This document shows positions 30,066 to 42,030 of a DNA stretch of 64,000 bases, in pieces. The notes under the pieces are model-generated. The model was given only the letters and a program-made list of their open reading frames with translations, did not search any database and was not told the origin of the DNA. The first letter of the stretch is position 1. Each line of letters opens with the position of its first letter. The stretch spans positions 248,001-312,000 of the forward strand of contig NZ_AXAL01000002.1 of the NCBI RefSeq assembly GCF_000472785.1, read 5' to 3'. This stretch comes from Mesorhizobium loti CJ3sym (GTDB taxonomy: Bacteria > Pseudomonadota > Alphaproteobacteria > Rhizobiales > Rhizobiaceae). The position numbers were made by a program, and so were the translations under genes.

Positions 30066-31369
30066 GCTGGCTTGGCGGTTCTGGCGATGCCGCGTCGCGC
30101 CGGTCCGGCACCTTGACGGTGCTGGACGTTGGCTCGAACAAGGTTTGCTGCATGGTGGCGAAGCTGAAGCCGAACGATGACGGCAAGCTTCTGCGCGGCC
30201 GTTCGCACCGCATCCAGGTGATCGGCATCGGCCATCAGAAGTCGCAGGGCGTGAAGTCGGGCGTGGTCGTCGATCTCGACCGCGCCGAACATGCCATCCG
30301 GCTGTCGGTCGACGCCGCCGAGCGCATGGCGGGGCTGACGGTCGATTCGCTCATCGTCAACATGACCGCCGGCCGGCTGAAGAGCGAAAGCTTCTCGGCG
30401 ACCATCAATCTCGGCGGCCATGAGGCCGACGCGGCCGATATCAAGCGCGTGCTCGGCGCCGGCGCCAAGCAGGCGTTGAAGGCCGAGCGCGAGGTGATCC
30501 ATTCGCTGCCCGTGGGCTTCTCGCTGGATGCCGAGCGCGGCGTTCGTGATCCGCGCGGCATGGTTGGCGATGCGCTTGGCGTCGACATGCATGTGCTGAC
30601 GGGCGACGCGGCGCCGATGCGCAATCTGGAGCTTTCCATCAATCGCTCGCATCTGTCGGTCGAGCGCATGGTGGCGACGCCCTATGCCAGCGGGCTGGCG
30701 GCCCTGGTCGACGACGAATTGGAAATGGGCGCTGCCTGCATCGACATGGGCGGCGGCACGACGACGATTTCGGTGTTTTCGGAAGGCAAGTTCGTCCATG
30801 GCGACGCCATCGCCATTGGCGGCAACCATGTCACGCTTGACATGGCCAAGGGGCTTTCGACCTCGCTCGACGCTGCTGAGCGGCTCAAGGTCATGCATGG
30901 TTCGGCGCTGCCGGGCAGCGCCGACGATCGCGACCTGGTCTCGATCCAGCCGATTGGCGACGACGGCGACGTGCCGTTGCAAATTCCGCGTTCGGTGATG
31001 ACGCGCATCGTGCGCGCCCGCATCGACGAGACGCTCGAACTGCTGCGCGATCGGCTGAACAAGTCCGGCTACGGCAATGCTGTCGGCAAGCGTGTGGTGC
31101 TGACCGGTGGTGCCAGCCAGCTGGCCGGCCTGCCGGAGGCGGCGCGCCGCATCCTGGGGCGCAATGTGCGCATCGGCCGTCCGCTCGGCGTGGCGGGCCT
31201 GCCCGAAGCGGCGAAGGGACCGGCTTTCTCGGCCGCCGTCGGACTTTTGATCTATCCGCAGATGGCGAATTTCGAAAGCCATCCGGCGAAAGGCATTTCC
31301 GGTCTCAGGATGACCGGAACGGGTGGAAAACTGCATCGCATGAGTCAGTGGTTGAGAGACAGTTTCTAA
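30062..31369 (+). CDS. ftsA: Cell division protein FtsA
   Basis: A 435-aa actin-fold ATPase that tethers FtsZ filaments to the membrane and recruits later division proteins. Visible features are TVLDVGSNKVCCMVAKL (phosphate 1), the 1C domain, IDMGGGTTTISVFSEGK (phosphate 2), VLTGGASQLAGLPEAARRIL (adenosine motif), and a C-terminal amphipathic helix (GGKLHRMSQWLRDSF) that should bind the membrane. It overlaps ftsQ by 4 bp and lies 66 bp before ftsZ. Confidence 0.96.
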   Translation: MSWLGGSGDAASRRSGTLTVLDVGSNKVCCMVAKLKPNDDGKLLRGRSHRIQVIGIGHQKSQGVKSGVVVDLDRAEHAIRLSVDAAERMAGLTVDSLIVNMTAGRLKSESFSATINLGGHEADAADIKRVLGAGAKQALKAEREVIHSLPVGFSLDAERGVRDPRGMVGDALGVDMHVLTGDAAPMRNLELSINRSHLSVERMVATPYASGLAALVDDELEMGAACIDMGGGTTTISVFSEGKFVHGDAIAIGGNHVTLDMAKGLSTSLDAAERLKVMHGSALPGSADDRDLVSIQPIGDDGDVPLQIPRSVMTRIVRARIDETLELLRDRLNKSGYGNAVGKRVVLTGGASQLAGLPEAARRILGRNVRIGRPLGVAGLPEAAKGPAFSAAVGLLIYPQMANFESHPAKGISGLRMTGTGGKLHRMSQWLRDSF

Positions 31370-31435
31370 TTGACGGGGACAGCCCCATAGGCGGCCGCGG
31401 CGGCGAAGCGGCGTGAAAGGCAAAGGACGGAGACA

Positions 31436-33121
31436 ATGACCATCAATCTGCAGAAGCCGGACATCACCGAGCTTAAGCCGCGCATCACCGTGTTCGGTGT
31501 CGGCGGCGGCGGCGGCAATGCCGTGAACAACATGATCACCGCTGGTCTGCGCGGTGTCGAGTTCGTCGTGGCCAACACCGACGCGCAGGCGCTGACCATG
31601 TCGAAGGCCGGTCGGCTGATCCAGCTTGGCGCGCATGTCACCGAGGGGCTCGGTGCCGGATCGCAGCCGGAAGTCGGCCGTGCGGCCGCTGAAGAATGCA
31701 TCGATGAGATCCTCGACCATCTCACCAACACCCATATGTGCTTCGTCACCGCCGGCATGGGCGGCGGCACCGGTACGGGTGCTGCTCCGGTGGTTGCCCG
31801 CGCAGCCCGCGAGAAGGGCATCCTCACCGTGGGCGTCGTCACCAAGCCGTTCCACTTCGAAGGCCAGCGCCGCATGAAGACGGCCGACATGGGCATCGAG
31901 GAGCTACAGAAATGCGTCGACACGCTGATCGTCATCCCCAACCAGAACCTGTTCCGGCTGGCCAATGACAAGACCACCTTCGCCGATGCCTTCGCCATGG
32001 CCGACCAGGTGCTCTATTCCGGTGTCGCCTGCATCACCGACCTGATGGTCAAGGAAGGCCTGATCAACCTCGACTTCGCCGACGTGCGTTCGGTGATGCG
32101 CGAGATGGGCAAGGCGATGATGGGCACCGGCGAGGCTTCGGGCGAGGGCCGCGCGATGGCCGCTGCCGAGGCTGCTATCGCCAACCCGCTGCTCGACGAG
32201 ACCTCGATGAAGGGCGCCAAAGGCCTGCTGATCTCGATCACCGGCGGTCGCGACCTGACCCTGTTCGAAGTCGACGAGGCGGCGACCCGCATCCGCGAGG
32301 AAGTCGACCAGGACGCCAACATCATCCTGGGTGCTACGTTCGACGAAGAACTCGAAGGCGTTATCCGCGTCTCCGTGGTTGCCACAGGCATCGACAAGAC
32401 AGCGGCTGAAATCGCGTCCGCGCCGATCTCGATCCGTACGGCTCCGCCCAAGCAGGCCACCCGTCCGGCCGTTGCCCCGGTGGAAAGCCGGCAGGCGCCG
32501 GTCCAGCAGGCCGTGTATGAGCCGCGTGCCATCGATCCGGTCGCCGAGGCCATCCAGCTTGCTGAAGCCAATGCCGCCGCCATGGCGCAGGTTCGTCCGG
32601 CTCCGGTCGCGCATGCGGACGATTTCCGTCCGCAGAGCAAGATCTTCCAGGCGCCGCCAGCACAGCCGCAGCCAATGCAGCAGCCGGTCGTCCAGCAGAT
32701 GATGCAGCCGGCCCCGCAGCCGCGCGAAATCTTGCGTGAGGTCCAGCAGCCGGTGGCTATGGCACCGCAGCGCATGCCGCGTGTCGAGGACTTTCCGCCG
32801 GTCGTAAAGGCCGAGGTGGATGCCAAGAGCCGTCCGCATGACCACGAGAACAGCGGTCCGATGGGCCTGCTGAAGCGTCTGACCAACGGCCTGACCCGTC
32901 GCGAGGAAGAGCCGGCACGGCTCCAGCCTGCGCAGCCGCGTGAACCCAAGCTGCGCCAGGCGGCACCCGAAGTGCGCCGTCTCGCCAGCCAGGACGCACA
33001 GCTTTATGCACCGCGCCGCGGCCAGCTGGATGACCAGGGCCGCCTGACGCCGCAGACCAGGGCGACTCAGGACGACGATCAGCTGGAGATTCCGGCGTTC
33101 CTGCGCCGCCAGGCCAACTGA
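31436..33121 (+). CDS. ftsZ: Cell division protein FtsZ
   Basis: A 561-aa tubulin-like GTPase that forms the division ring. The nucleotide-binding [13 protein letters not shown] begins at residue 21, the tubulin signature GGGTGTG lies at 109-115, and the T7-type segment is [11 protein letters not shown]. After about residue 320 comes an unusually long, Gln/Pro/Ala-rich disordered linker of over 200 residues, as in rhizobial FtsZ1. The C-terminal peptide [12 protein letters not shown] binds FtsA. The gene has its own AGGACGGAGA ribosome site and a strong hairpin after it. Confidence 0.97.
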   Translation: MTINLQKPDITELKPRITVFGVGGGGGNAVNNMITAGLRGVEFVVANTDAQALTMSKAGRLIQLGAHVTEGLGAGSQPEVGRAAAEECIDEILDHLTNTHMCFVTAGMGGGTGTGAAPVVARAAREKGILTVGVVTKPFHFEGQRRMKTADMGIEELQKCVDTLIVIPNQNLFRLANDKTTFADAFAMADQVLYSGVACITDLMVKEGLINLDFADVRSVMREMGKAMMGTGEASGEGRAMAAAEAAIANPLLDETSMKGAKGLLISITGGRDLTLFEVDEAATRIREEVDQDANIILGATFDEELEGVIRVSVVATGIDKTAAEIASAPISIRTAPPKQATRPAVAPVESRQAPVQQAVYEPRAIDPVAEAIQLAEANAAAMAQVRPAPVAHADDFRPQSKIFQAPPAQPQPMQQPVVQQMMQPAPQPREILREVQQPVAMAPQRMPRVEDFPPVVKAEVDAKSRPHDHENSGPMGLLKRLTNGLTRREEEPARLQPAQPREPKLRQAAPEVRRLASQDAQLYAPRRGQLDDQGRLTPQTRATQDDDQLEIPAFLRRQAN

Positions 33122-33144
33122 GCCGTTAACGGGCCGTAACAATT

Positions 33145-33185
33145 GTTAACAGGCAGGCAAGGAATTGCTTGCCTGTTAACGTTTT
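33145..33185 (+). terminator. Terminator after ftsZ
   Basis: An 11-bp perfect stem, GTTAACAGGCA at 33145-33155 with TGCCTGTTAAC at 33170-33180, followed by GTTTT. It lies 24 bp after the ftsZ stop and probably ends or attenuates the dcw transcript before lpxC. Confidence 0.75.
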
Positions 33186-33399
33186 AAATGATGCAAAATC
33201 AAATGGTTATGATGCCGTACCTGTTCCAGTTCGCGGTTACAAAGAGTAAGAAACCGTGATTTGGAGTCTCCCTGCCGGGACATTATCTTCGCTGCCTACC
33301 ATAGTCGGTCTGCCGGGATTTCGGGGAAGTGACCCTGCCTGCCGATTTAACGAGAGCCGCGCCCTCGGGCTGGAGAAGCGGACTTAGGCATTCGGGCTT

Positions 33400-34350
33400 A
33401 TGGGGTTTGTCTTGCACGACTACCAGACGACAGTGAAGGCGCGCGCGTCGCTTACGGGCACCGGCGTCCACAGTGGCAAAGAAGTCTCTATCAGTTTCCT
33501 GCCCGCGGATGCCGATACCGGCATCGTGTTCCAGCTTGTCAGTGGAGACGGGCAGGGCCGCGAGTTCCGCGCTCTGTTTTCCGAAATCGGCGCCACTGAC
33601 CTGTGCACCATGCTTGGCGATCCGTCGGGCGAGCACATCGCCACCGTCGAGCACATCATGGCGGCGCTGTTCGGGCTCGGCATCGACAATGTCCTCATCG
33701 AGATCGACGGCCACGAGGTTCCCATCCTCGACGGCAGCGCCATGGCCTTCGTGGAAGCCATCGACCAGGCGGGCATCGAGAAATTGCCGATCAAGCGGCG
33801 CTACATCAGGGTCGTCAAGCCGGTTCGCATCGAGAACGGTGCGTCCTGGGCGGAGTTCAGACCCTATGACGGCACCCGTTTCGAGGTCGAGATCGACTTC
33901 GAAAGCCCGGCGATCGGACGTCAGCTGTTTGCCTCCGATCTCAATGCCGACATTTTCCGCCGCGACATCGCGCGGGCCCGCACCTTCGGCTTCATGAAGG
34001 ATGTCGAGCGTCTGTGGGCCGCCGGCTATGCGCTGGGATCGTCGCTCGAGAACTCGCTGGTGATCGGCGACGACAACCGCGTCATCAACATCGGCGGCTT
34101 GCGCTATCCCAATGAGTTTGTGCGCCACAAGACACTCGACGCCATGGGCGACCTGGCGCTGGCCGGAGCCCGCTTCATCGGCTGTTTCCGCTCCTATCGC
34201 GGCGGTCACAGGCTGAATGCCGCGGCGCTGCGGCGCCTGCTGTCGGACCGCACGGCTTTCGAGATCGTCGAGACGACACGCCGCGAGCGTGGCCGCGCAG
34301 CAGAGATGAGCGCCGTCAATGCGCCGCTCTACGCGCCCTGGATGATCTGA
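33400..34350 (+). CDS. lpxC: UDP-3-O-acyl-N-acetylglucosamine deacetylase LpxC
   Basis: A 316-aa zinc amidase catalysing the committed step of lipid A synthesis. Zinc ligands are seen in TVEHIMAAL (His) and PNEFVRHKTLDAMGD (His and Asp), and the catalytic His in RGGHRLNAAALR. SLTGTGVHSGK opens domain I. The gene ends the dcw cluster, as in many proteobacteria, but is set off from ftsZ by a terminator and about 280 bp, so it probably has its own promoter. No strong ribosome site is visible before the ATG at 33400. Confidence 0.95.
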   Translation: MGFVLHDYQTTVKARASLTGTGVHSGKEVSISFLPADADTGIVFQLVSGDGQGREFRALFSEIGATDLCTMLGDPSGEHIATVEHIMAALFGLGIDNVLIEIDGHEVPILDGSAMAFVEAIDQAGIEKLPIKRRYIRVVKPVRIENGASWAEFRPYDGTRFEVEIDFESPAIGRQLFASDLNADIFRRDIARARTFGFMKDVERLWAAGYALGSSLENSLVIGDDNRVINIGGLRYPNEFVRHKTLDAMGDLALAGARFIGCFRSYRGGHRLNAAALRRLLSDRTAFEIVETTRRERGRAAEMSAVNAPLYAPWMI

Positions 34351-34453
34351 GTCCGTAACGTTTTTGGGATGGCGGGTGTGGCAGGAATGCACCATCTTCC
34401 GACGAAATCACAGCCATATTCCAGCGCCGCTTCACCGCCACAAAAATGTGCGA

Positions 34454-34480
34454 TTGCCCGGAGATAGCGTTGCCGGGCAA
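34454..34480 (+). terminator. Hairpin after lpxC, possible terminator
   Basis: Inverted repeat TTGCCCGG (34454-34461) and CCGGGCAA (34473-34480) with an 11-nt loop. It is followed by GGCGGTTTTG, a poor T run. It lies about 100 bp after the lpxC stop. Confidence 0.45.
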
Positions 34481-34515
34481 GGCGGTTTTGGTTTATGGCT
34501 GCTGCCGTCGATTAG

Positions 34516-34562
34516 TGCATGTCGCTCAAAAGTGGGGACCAGTTTTGGGACAACAGCATGCA
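34516..34562. repeat. Palindromic intergenic repeat upstream of bamD
   Basis: Outer arms TGCATG (34516-34521) and CATGCA (34557-34562) enclose CAAAA and TTTTG arms. The pattern (GCATGTCG, CAAAAGTGG, a central ACCAGTTTTGGGACAA, then CAGCATGC) is one I recognise as a widespread rhizobial intergenic repeat. It ends 39 bp before the bamD start and could form a hairpin in the bamD leader. Confidence 0.7.
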
Positions 34563-34601
34563 AGAGGCATTAAAATAACGCCGAAAGGGCGCAATCCAAT
34601 C

Positions 34602-35474
34602 ATGTTTTTCAAGCGAGTCGGTCAATCGAAGGCGCCCCAGCGGTCCGTTCTCCTGGCGCTGTCGTTGGTTGTTCCTTCGCTCTTCCTTTCTGCTTGCATG
34701 TCGTCGCCGGAGAAAGACATCGACCTGTCGAAGTATGTCGACCAGACGGAGCCGGGCGACGTGCTCTACAATCAGGGCCTGGCCAATCTGAACGCCGGGC
34801 GCCTCGACGAAGCGAGCAAGAAGTTCGATGCCGTTGACCGCCAGCACCCCTATTCGGAATGGGCGCGTAAATCGATGGTGATGGGCGCATTCACCGACTA
34901 CCGGAAGGGCAGCTACGACGATGCGATCTCGGCGGCCAAGCGCTATCTGGCGCTTTATCCGTCGACGGACGACGCGCCCTATGCCCAGTACATTATCGGC
35001 CTGAGCTACTACAAGCAGATCAAGGACGTGACGCAGGATCAGAAGGAAGCACGCCAGACCGTGCAGACGATGCAGGAACTGGTTACGCGCTGGCCGACGT
35101 CGGAATATGTCGACGACGCCAAGGAGAAGATCCGCTTCGCCAACGACCAGCTCGCCGGCAAGGAAATGCAGATCGGCCGCTATTATCTGGAGCGTCGCGA
35201 GTACATTGCCGCCGTCAAGCGCTTCCGCACCGTGGTGGAGGATTATTCCAACACCCGCCATGTCGAGGAAGCACTGGCCCGCCTCACCGAAAGTTATTAC
35301 GCGCTGGGGCTGACCTCGGAGGCGCAGACGGCCGCGGCCGTGCTTGGCACCAACTATCCCGACAGCCCATGGTACAAGGATTCCTACAAGCTGCTGCAAA
35401 GCAACGGGCTGGCGCCGCGCGAGAATGCCGGTTCGTGGATATCCAAGGCCGGCAAGCTGATCACCGGCGCCTGA
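34602..35474 (+). CDS. bamD: Outer membrane protein assembly factor BamD
   Basis: A 290-aa outer-membrane lipoprotein. The signal peptide ends in the lipobox LSAC with Cys at residue 32. The mature part is a string of TPR-like repeats ([80 protein letters not shown]). BamD works with BamA to insert beta-barrel proteins. The ATG at 34602 is chosen because it begins the signal peptide; the upstream in-frame extension falls in the repeat and leader. Confidence 0.93.
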   Translation: MFFKRVGQSKAPQRSVLLALSLVVPSLFLSACMSSPEKDIDLSKYVDQTEPGDVLYNQGLANLNAGRLDEASKKFDAVDRQHPYSEWARKSMVMGAFTDYRKGSYDDAISAAKRYLALYPSTDDAPYAQYIIGLSYYKQIKDVTQDQKEARQTVQTMQELVTRWPTSEYVDDAKEKIRFANDQLAGKEMQIGRYYLERREYIAAVKRFRTVVEDYSNTRHVEEALARLTESYYALGLTSEAQTAAAVLGTNYPDSPWYKDSYKLLQSNGLAPRENAGSWISKAGKLITGA

Positions 35475-35484
35475 TGTCGGGCTG

Positions 35485-35506
35485 AAGCGCGCATGGCGCG
35501 CTTTTT
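35485..35506 (+). terminator. Terminator after bamD
   Basis: 8-bp stem AAGCGCGC / GCGCGCTT with an ATG loop, ending in TTTTT. It begins about 10 bp after the bamD stop codon. Confidence 0.85.
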
Positions 35507-35525
35507 CGGATTGATCCGATGCTGA

Positions 35526-35674
35526 AACAAAAAGATAGTGCGGCGCTGCGACTCCGATCGGTCGCGTGCCGCTCTACGGCGGTTCAGTGGTTTGATTGAA
35601 GCGCTGAACCGTCCTATCTCTTTGTTCTACGCAATTCCCGGGGGAAAACCGTTACGCACTTTTCCTGGAATTGC
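35526..35674. repeat. Compound palindromic repeat between bamD and recN
   Basis: Three nested or adjacent inverted repeats. An outer pair, AACAAAAAGATAG (35526-35538) and CTATCTCTTTGTT (35614-35626), pairs at 12 of 13 positions. Inside it, CGGTTCAG (35580-35587) pairs with CTGAACCG (35604-35611). Directly after comes GCAATTCC (35631-35638) with GGAATTGC (35667-35674), enclosing GGAAAA and TTTTCC. The last unit is a familiar rhizobial repeat, with a second copy in the window at 51625-51691. It ends 17 bp before the recN start codon. Confidence 0.75.
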
Positions 35675-35691
35675 TTGAGGTCCGGGTTCTG

Positions 35692-37365
35692 ATGCTTTCC
35701 AGACTGTCGATCCGCGATATCGTCCTGATCGAGAAGCTGGATATCGACTTCCAGCCGGGCCTTTCCGTGCTGACCGGCGAAACCGGCGCCGGCAAATCCA
35801 TCCTGCTCGATGCCCTGTCGCTGGCGCTAGGCGCGCGCGGCGACGCTTCGCTGGTACGCCATGGCGCGGCACAGGGCCAGGTGATTGCCGTGTTCGATGT
35901 GCCGCGCAATCATCCGGTGCGCGCGCTGCTCGCTGAAAACGCCATCGAGGATGACGGCGACATCATCCTGCGCCGCGTGCAGACCGCGGATGGCCGCACC
36001 CGCGTGTTCGTCAACGACCAGCCATCCAGCGTCACCCTGATGCGCGATGTCGGTCACGCGCTGGTCGAGATTCATGGCCAGCATGATGAGCGCGCTTTGG
36101 TCGATCCCGGTGCTCACCGCGACGTGCTCGATGCTTTTGGGGGCCATCTCGGCGCCGTCCGCTCGACGGGCGAAGCATGGCGGCACTGGCGCGCCTGCGA
36201 GCAGGAGCTGACGCGCCACCGCGCCAAGGTGGCAGCGGCCGCGCGCGAGGCCGATTATCTGCGCGCCGCGGTCACCGAACTGACCAAACTCGATCCCCAG
36301 CCCGGCGAGGAAACGGAACTGGCCGAACTGCGCGCCCACATGATGCGCGCCGAAAAGATCGCTTCCGAAATCCATGATGCGCAGGATGTGCTGTCCGGCC
36401 CGTCATCACCCTTGCCGCAACTGGCCAGCTTGCTGAGGCGCCTGCAGCGCAAGGCGACGGAGGCGCCGGGCCTGCTCGAGGACGTGGTCAAGTCGCTTGA
36501 CGAAGCGATGCTGTCGCTCGACGCGGCACAGTCGGGCGTCGAGGCAGCACTTCGCGCCACCGAATATGATCCGCAGCGGCTGGAGAAAGCCGAAGAGCGG
36601 CTGTTTTCGCTGCGCGCTGCGTCACGCAAGCATAGTGTCGCCGTCGATGATCTGGCGCAACTGCGCGACACGATGGTTGCCGATCTCGCCGATCTCGATG
36701 CCGGCGAGGGGCGCCTGCATGGGCTGGAAAAGCAGGCCATCGCCGCGCGCGAGGCCTATGATAGCGGCGCCGTGCAGCTGTCCTCGCTTCGCCATGCGGC
36801 GGCGGCCGGCCTGACCAAGGCAGTCATGGCCGAACTGCCGGCGCTGAAGCTCGAACGCGCCGCCTTCATCGTCGAGATGAAGAGCGAGGCCGAAAACCGC
36901 ATGGAAGAGGGCATCGACCAGATCGAGTTCTGGGTGCGCACCAACCCCGGCACACGGCCCGGACCGATGATGAAGGTTGCATCCGGCGGTGAGCTGTCGC
37001 GCTTCCTGCTGGCGCTGAAGGTGGCGCTGGCTGACCGCGGCTCGGCGCCGACGCTGGTCTTCGACGAAATCGACACCGGTGTGGGTGGCGCCGTGGCGGA
37101 CGCCATCGGCCAAAGGCTGGCGCGGCTGTCGAAGCGCGTGCAGGTGCTCTCGGTTACCCATGCGCCGCAAGTGGCGGCGCGCGCGGCGACGCATTTCCTG
37201 ATCTCCAAATCGGGCGGTACCGACCGTGTGGCGACCGGCATTGCCGAGATGGACAGGACGGCTAGGCAGGAAGAGATCGCCCGCATGCTGGCCGGCGCCA
37301 CCATCACCGACGAGGCGCGCGCGGCCGCCGAGCGTTTGTTGCGCGAAAATACAAACGCGGCATAA
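35692..37365 (+). CDS. recN: DNA repair protein RecN
   Basis: A 557-aa SMC-like ATPase for recombinational repair of double-strand breaks. Walker A GETGAGKS is at residues 29-36, the long central coiled coil covers about 160-370, and the ABC signature SGGELSRFLLALK with Walker B LVFDEIDTG is near the C terminus, followed by VLSVTHAPQVAA. The ATG at 35692 begins the canonical MLSRLSIRDIVLIEKL; an upstream TTG in frame lies in the repeat. ligA follows after 133 bp, and the bamD-recN-ligA order is common in Rhizobiales. Confidence 0.95.
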   Translation: MLSRLSIRDIVLIEKLDIDFQPGLSVLTGETGAGKSILLDALSLALGARGDASLVRHGAAQGQVIAVFDVPRNHPVRALLAENAIEDDGDIILRRVQTADGRTRVFVNDQPSSVTLMRDVGHALVEIHGQHDERALVDPGAHRDVLDAFGGHLGAVRSTGEAWRHWRACEQELTRHRAKVAAAAREADYLRAAVTELTKLDPQPGEETELAELRAHMMRAEKIASEIHDAQDVLSGPSSPLPQLASLLRRLQRKATEAPGLLEDVVKSLDEAMLSLDAAQSGVEAALRATEYDPQRLEKAEERLFSLRAASRKHSVAVDDLAQLRDTMVADLADLDAGEGRLHGLEKQAIAAREAYDSGAVQLSSLRHAAAAGLTKAVMAELPALKLERAAFIVEMKSEAENRMEEGIDQIEFWVRTNPGTRPGPMMKVASGGELSRFLLALKVALADRGSAPTLVFDEIDTGVGGAVADAIGQRLARLSKRVQVLSVTHAPQVAARAATHFLISKSGGTDRVATGIAEMDRTARQEEIARMLAGATITDEARAAAERLLRENTNAA

Positions 37366-37462
37366 GAACAGCCTGTGTCATCGATCGAGTCAGGATATGG
37401 CTCCATGTTGCTGTTCGGGAATGATTTTCCCAAGGCCGCTCTCCCTTGCGGGAGAATCCTGA

Positions 37463-39702
<2,240 letters not shown>

Positions 39703-39703
<1 letters not shown>

Positions 39704-40395
39704 TGGACGGCGCGTTCACTGGCTTCGGCCAAAAAGCCCTTCCATTCCTGAAGGCGCTGGATTTCCACCAGAGCCGGGAGTGGTTTTTGGAGAATCGCGA
39801 TCTGTTCGAACAGGAATTACGCGATCCCTTGGGCGATCTCGTTGACACGCTGACACAGCGTTTTGCGGAAGCGGGGCTCGGCCTGCGCGGTGACCGCAGG
39901 AAGTCGCTGTTCCGCATCAATCGCGATGTGCGCTTCGCCAAGGACAAGCGGCCCTATAACAGGCATGTCTCGGCTATCCTGTCGCCCGATGGCAGCAAGG
40001 CCGTGCAGGGCGTGTTCTACATTCATATCGGGCTTGAGGGATGCTTTGCCGGCGTCGCCTGGTGGCAGCCGGAAGCAGCACTGCTGCTGGCGATGCGGCG
40101 GGCCATCGAGACGTGGCCCGCCAGGTTCCGCGCCATGGTGAAGGCGTTGAGGAAGAACGGCCTCGAGCTCGATGCCGAAGACGCCATGAAACGCACGCCG
40201 CGCGGCTTCGAGCATGTCACGGACGAGGACCTTGTCGCTGCCATCCGCAACCGGCATTTTGTCGTTCGCCACGTCATCGATCCGGCTGGCATCCATGACG
40301 CGGCGCTGGTCGAGGAACTCGTCGATTTCACCTTGCGCGCCAAGCCGCTGCTCGATTGGGGCAGGGCGATCGAGGGCAAGGTGCCGGGCAGTTAG
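39703..40395 (+). CDS. DUF2461 family protein
   Basis: A 230-aa protein of the DUF2461/TIGR02453 family, of unknown function. Recognisable segments are FTGFGQKALPFLKALDFHQSREWFLENRDLFE at the N terminus, SLFRINRDVRFAKDKRPYNRHVSAIL, YIHIGLEGCFAGVAWWQPE, and LTR-like KRTPRGFEHVTDEDL. It is soluble and has no signal peptide. The ATG at 39703 shares a base with the ligA stop (TGATG); a GTG one codon earlier is also possible. Coupling to ligA is real in arrangement, but a functional link is unproven. Confidence 0.88.
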
Positions 40396-40420
40396 TTTTC
40401 CGGTCCGTTGGGTATGACGG

Positions 40421-41179
40421 CTACATCCGCATCAGAAGACCACCATCGACGGCCAGTTCAATCCCGGTGATGTAGCTTGCTGCGTCGGAGAGCAGGAAGA
40501 GCGCGGCGTTGGCCATGTCCTGCGGCGTGCCGATGCGGCCGAGTGGCGTGTAGTCGGCGACGGCGGCGCGCTTCTCCTCGGTGTCCCAGCGGGCCTGCAA
40601 GGGGGTAAGCGCCATGCCCGGACAGATCGCATTCGAACGGATGCCCTCGCTCGCAAGCTGCATCGCCAGCGACTTTGAAAGCGCGCAGACGCCGGCCTTG
40701 GATGCCTGGTAGGCGTCCTGCGGTTTCGGATCACCCCGGTACCACTGGATCGTCGAGAAATGCACCATGGCCCCGCCGCGTCCGCCCGCGCGCATGACGG
40801 GAACGACGGAGCGCGCCGTGTGCACGAAGGATTTCAGATTGATGTTGAAGACCTGGTCCCAGACATCAAGGTCCATTTCCAGTGCCGATCTGTCGCGGCC
40901 GAACCAGAGCACGCCGGCGACATTGGCGAGATAATCGATGCCGCCGCGTTCGCGGCCCGCCGTGCTCACGACCTGCTCGACAAAGGCAGCGTCGGTGAGA
41001 TCGCCCTGTGCAAAGGTGAGCCTGTCTCCGAATTTTGAGAGCGAAGCCGGAACCGCCTTGACGTCGATAGCGGTAACCGACGCGCCGGCTTCGAGCAGCG
41101 CGAGCGCGATTGCTTCGCCCATGCCGCCGCCCGCGCCGGCGACGACCGCGTGCCTGCCGGTGAAATCGTAAACGATCAT
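40421..41179 (-). CDS. Short-chain dehydrogenase/reductase (SDR)
   Basis: A 252-aa classical SDR. The nucleotide-binding motif is the variant AGAGGGMGEA in place of TGxxxGxG; NVAGV stands for NNAG, and the catalytic YQASK is intact with Ser in HFSTIQW. The C terminus is typical (YITGIELAVDGG). Substrate unknown. The ATG at 41179 is chosen because AGAGAGG lies just upstream and because it starts directly before the first strand; the longer frame adds 36 unsupported residues. It is divergent from azlC. Confidence 0.88.
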   Translation of the reverse strand: MIVYDFTGRHAVVAGAGGGMGEAIALALLEAGASVTAIDVKAVPASLSKFGDRLTFAQGDLTDAAFVEQVVSTAGRERGGIDYLANVAGVLWFGRDRSALEMDLDVWDQVFNINLKSFVHTARSVVPVMRAGGRGGAMVHFSTIQWYRGDPKPQDAYQASKAGVCALSKSLAMQLASEGIRSNAICPGMALTPLQARWDTEEKRAAVADYTPLGRIGTPQDMANAALFLLSDAASYITGIELAVDGGLLMRM

Positions 41180-41301
41180 CTGCAACCTCTCTGTGCTTTC
41201 GTGCCCCAAGACATCAGTTTCGTTGATTTGTTGGCTCAAGCGAATTCGTCTGACTTTCCAACCGCTCGCCCCTACATAACAGCGCAACTTGGGAACGGGA
41301 T

Positions 41302-42030
41302 ATGTCTGCTGAGACCTTGACCGAAAATTCTTTGGCCAGCGATTTCTGGCAGGGTGTGCGGCTCTCCATGCCTGTCGTGGTGGCGTCGGCGCCGTTCGCG
41401 GTGCTGTTCGGCGCGCTTGCCGTCGACAATGGCTTCTCGGTCCTCGAAGCCTTCCTGATGAGCGCTCTGATCTATGGCGGCGCCAGCCAGATGGTCGGCA
41501 TCCAGCTGTTCGGCCAGCATGTCGCGCCCTGGCTGATCGTGCTGTCGATCTTCGCCGTCAATTTCCGCCATGTGCTCTATTCCGCCGGCATCGGCCGGCG
41601 CATCGCGCATTGGCCTGTCATCCAGCAGGCGCTTGGCTACTTCATCCTCACCGATCCGCAATTCGCGGTTGCAGAGGCGAGGGCGAACACCGGCCAGACC
41701 GTCGGCTTCGCTTGGTATCTGGGGCTCGGCCTGCCGGTCTACATATTCTGGGTGATCGAAAGCGCGCTTGGCGCGGTGTTCGGCAAGCTCATCCCCGACA
41801 CGCACGCGCTGGGCATCGATTTCCTGCTGCCGATCTATTTTCTTGGCCTGGTGCTTGGCTTCCGCAAGCGGCCGCTGTGGCTGCCGGTGGTGCTTGCCAG
41901 CGCCGCTGTCTCCATCGTCGCCTACAAGACGGTGGGTTCGCCCTGGCATGTCTCGATCGGCGCCATCGCCGGCGTGCTGCTCGCCGTCATCCTGCCGCCG
42001 CATCATAGCGGCGTGGAGACAAGGCCATGA
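41302..42030 (+). CDS. azlC: AzlC-family branched-chain amino acid exporter, large subunit
   Basis: A 242-aa polytopic membrane protein with about six to seven helices and the family segments APFAVLFGALAVDNGFS, SALIYGGASQMVGIQL, NFRHVLYSAGIGRRI and FILTDPQFAVAEAR. With AzlD it forms the LIV-E type exporter for valine and other branched-chain amino acids. It overlaps azlD by 4 bp. The substrate is inferred from the family. Confidence 0.9.
   Translation: MSAETLTENSLASDFWQGVRLSMPVVVASAPFAVLFGALAVDNGFSVLEAFLMSALIYGGASQMVGIQLFGQHVAPWLIVLSIFAVNFRHVLYSAGIGRRIAHWPVIQQALGYFILTDPQFAVAEARANTGQTVGFAWYLGLGLPVYIFWVIESALGAVFGKLIPDTHALGIDFLLPIYFLGLVLGFRKRPLWLPVVLASAAVSIVAYKTVGSPWHVSIGAIAGVLLAVILPPHHSGVETRP

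Noticed and set aside
31374..31379. TTGACG just after the ftsA stop as a -35 box for ftsZ
   Set aside because: No acceptable -10 hexamer lies 16-18 bp downstream; that stretch is entirely GC-rich. A promoter in the ftsA-ftsZ gap is not supported.
37432..37455. CTCTCCC-TTGC-GGGAGA stem between recN and ligA as a terminator
   Set aside because: The stem is short, no T run follows, and ligA lies close downstream. It may be chance or a minor leader structure.
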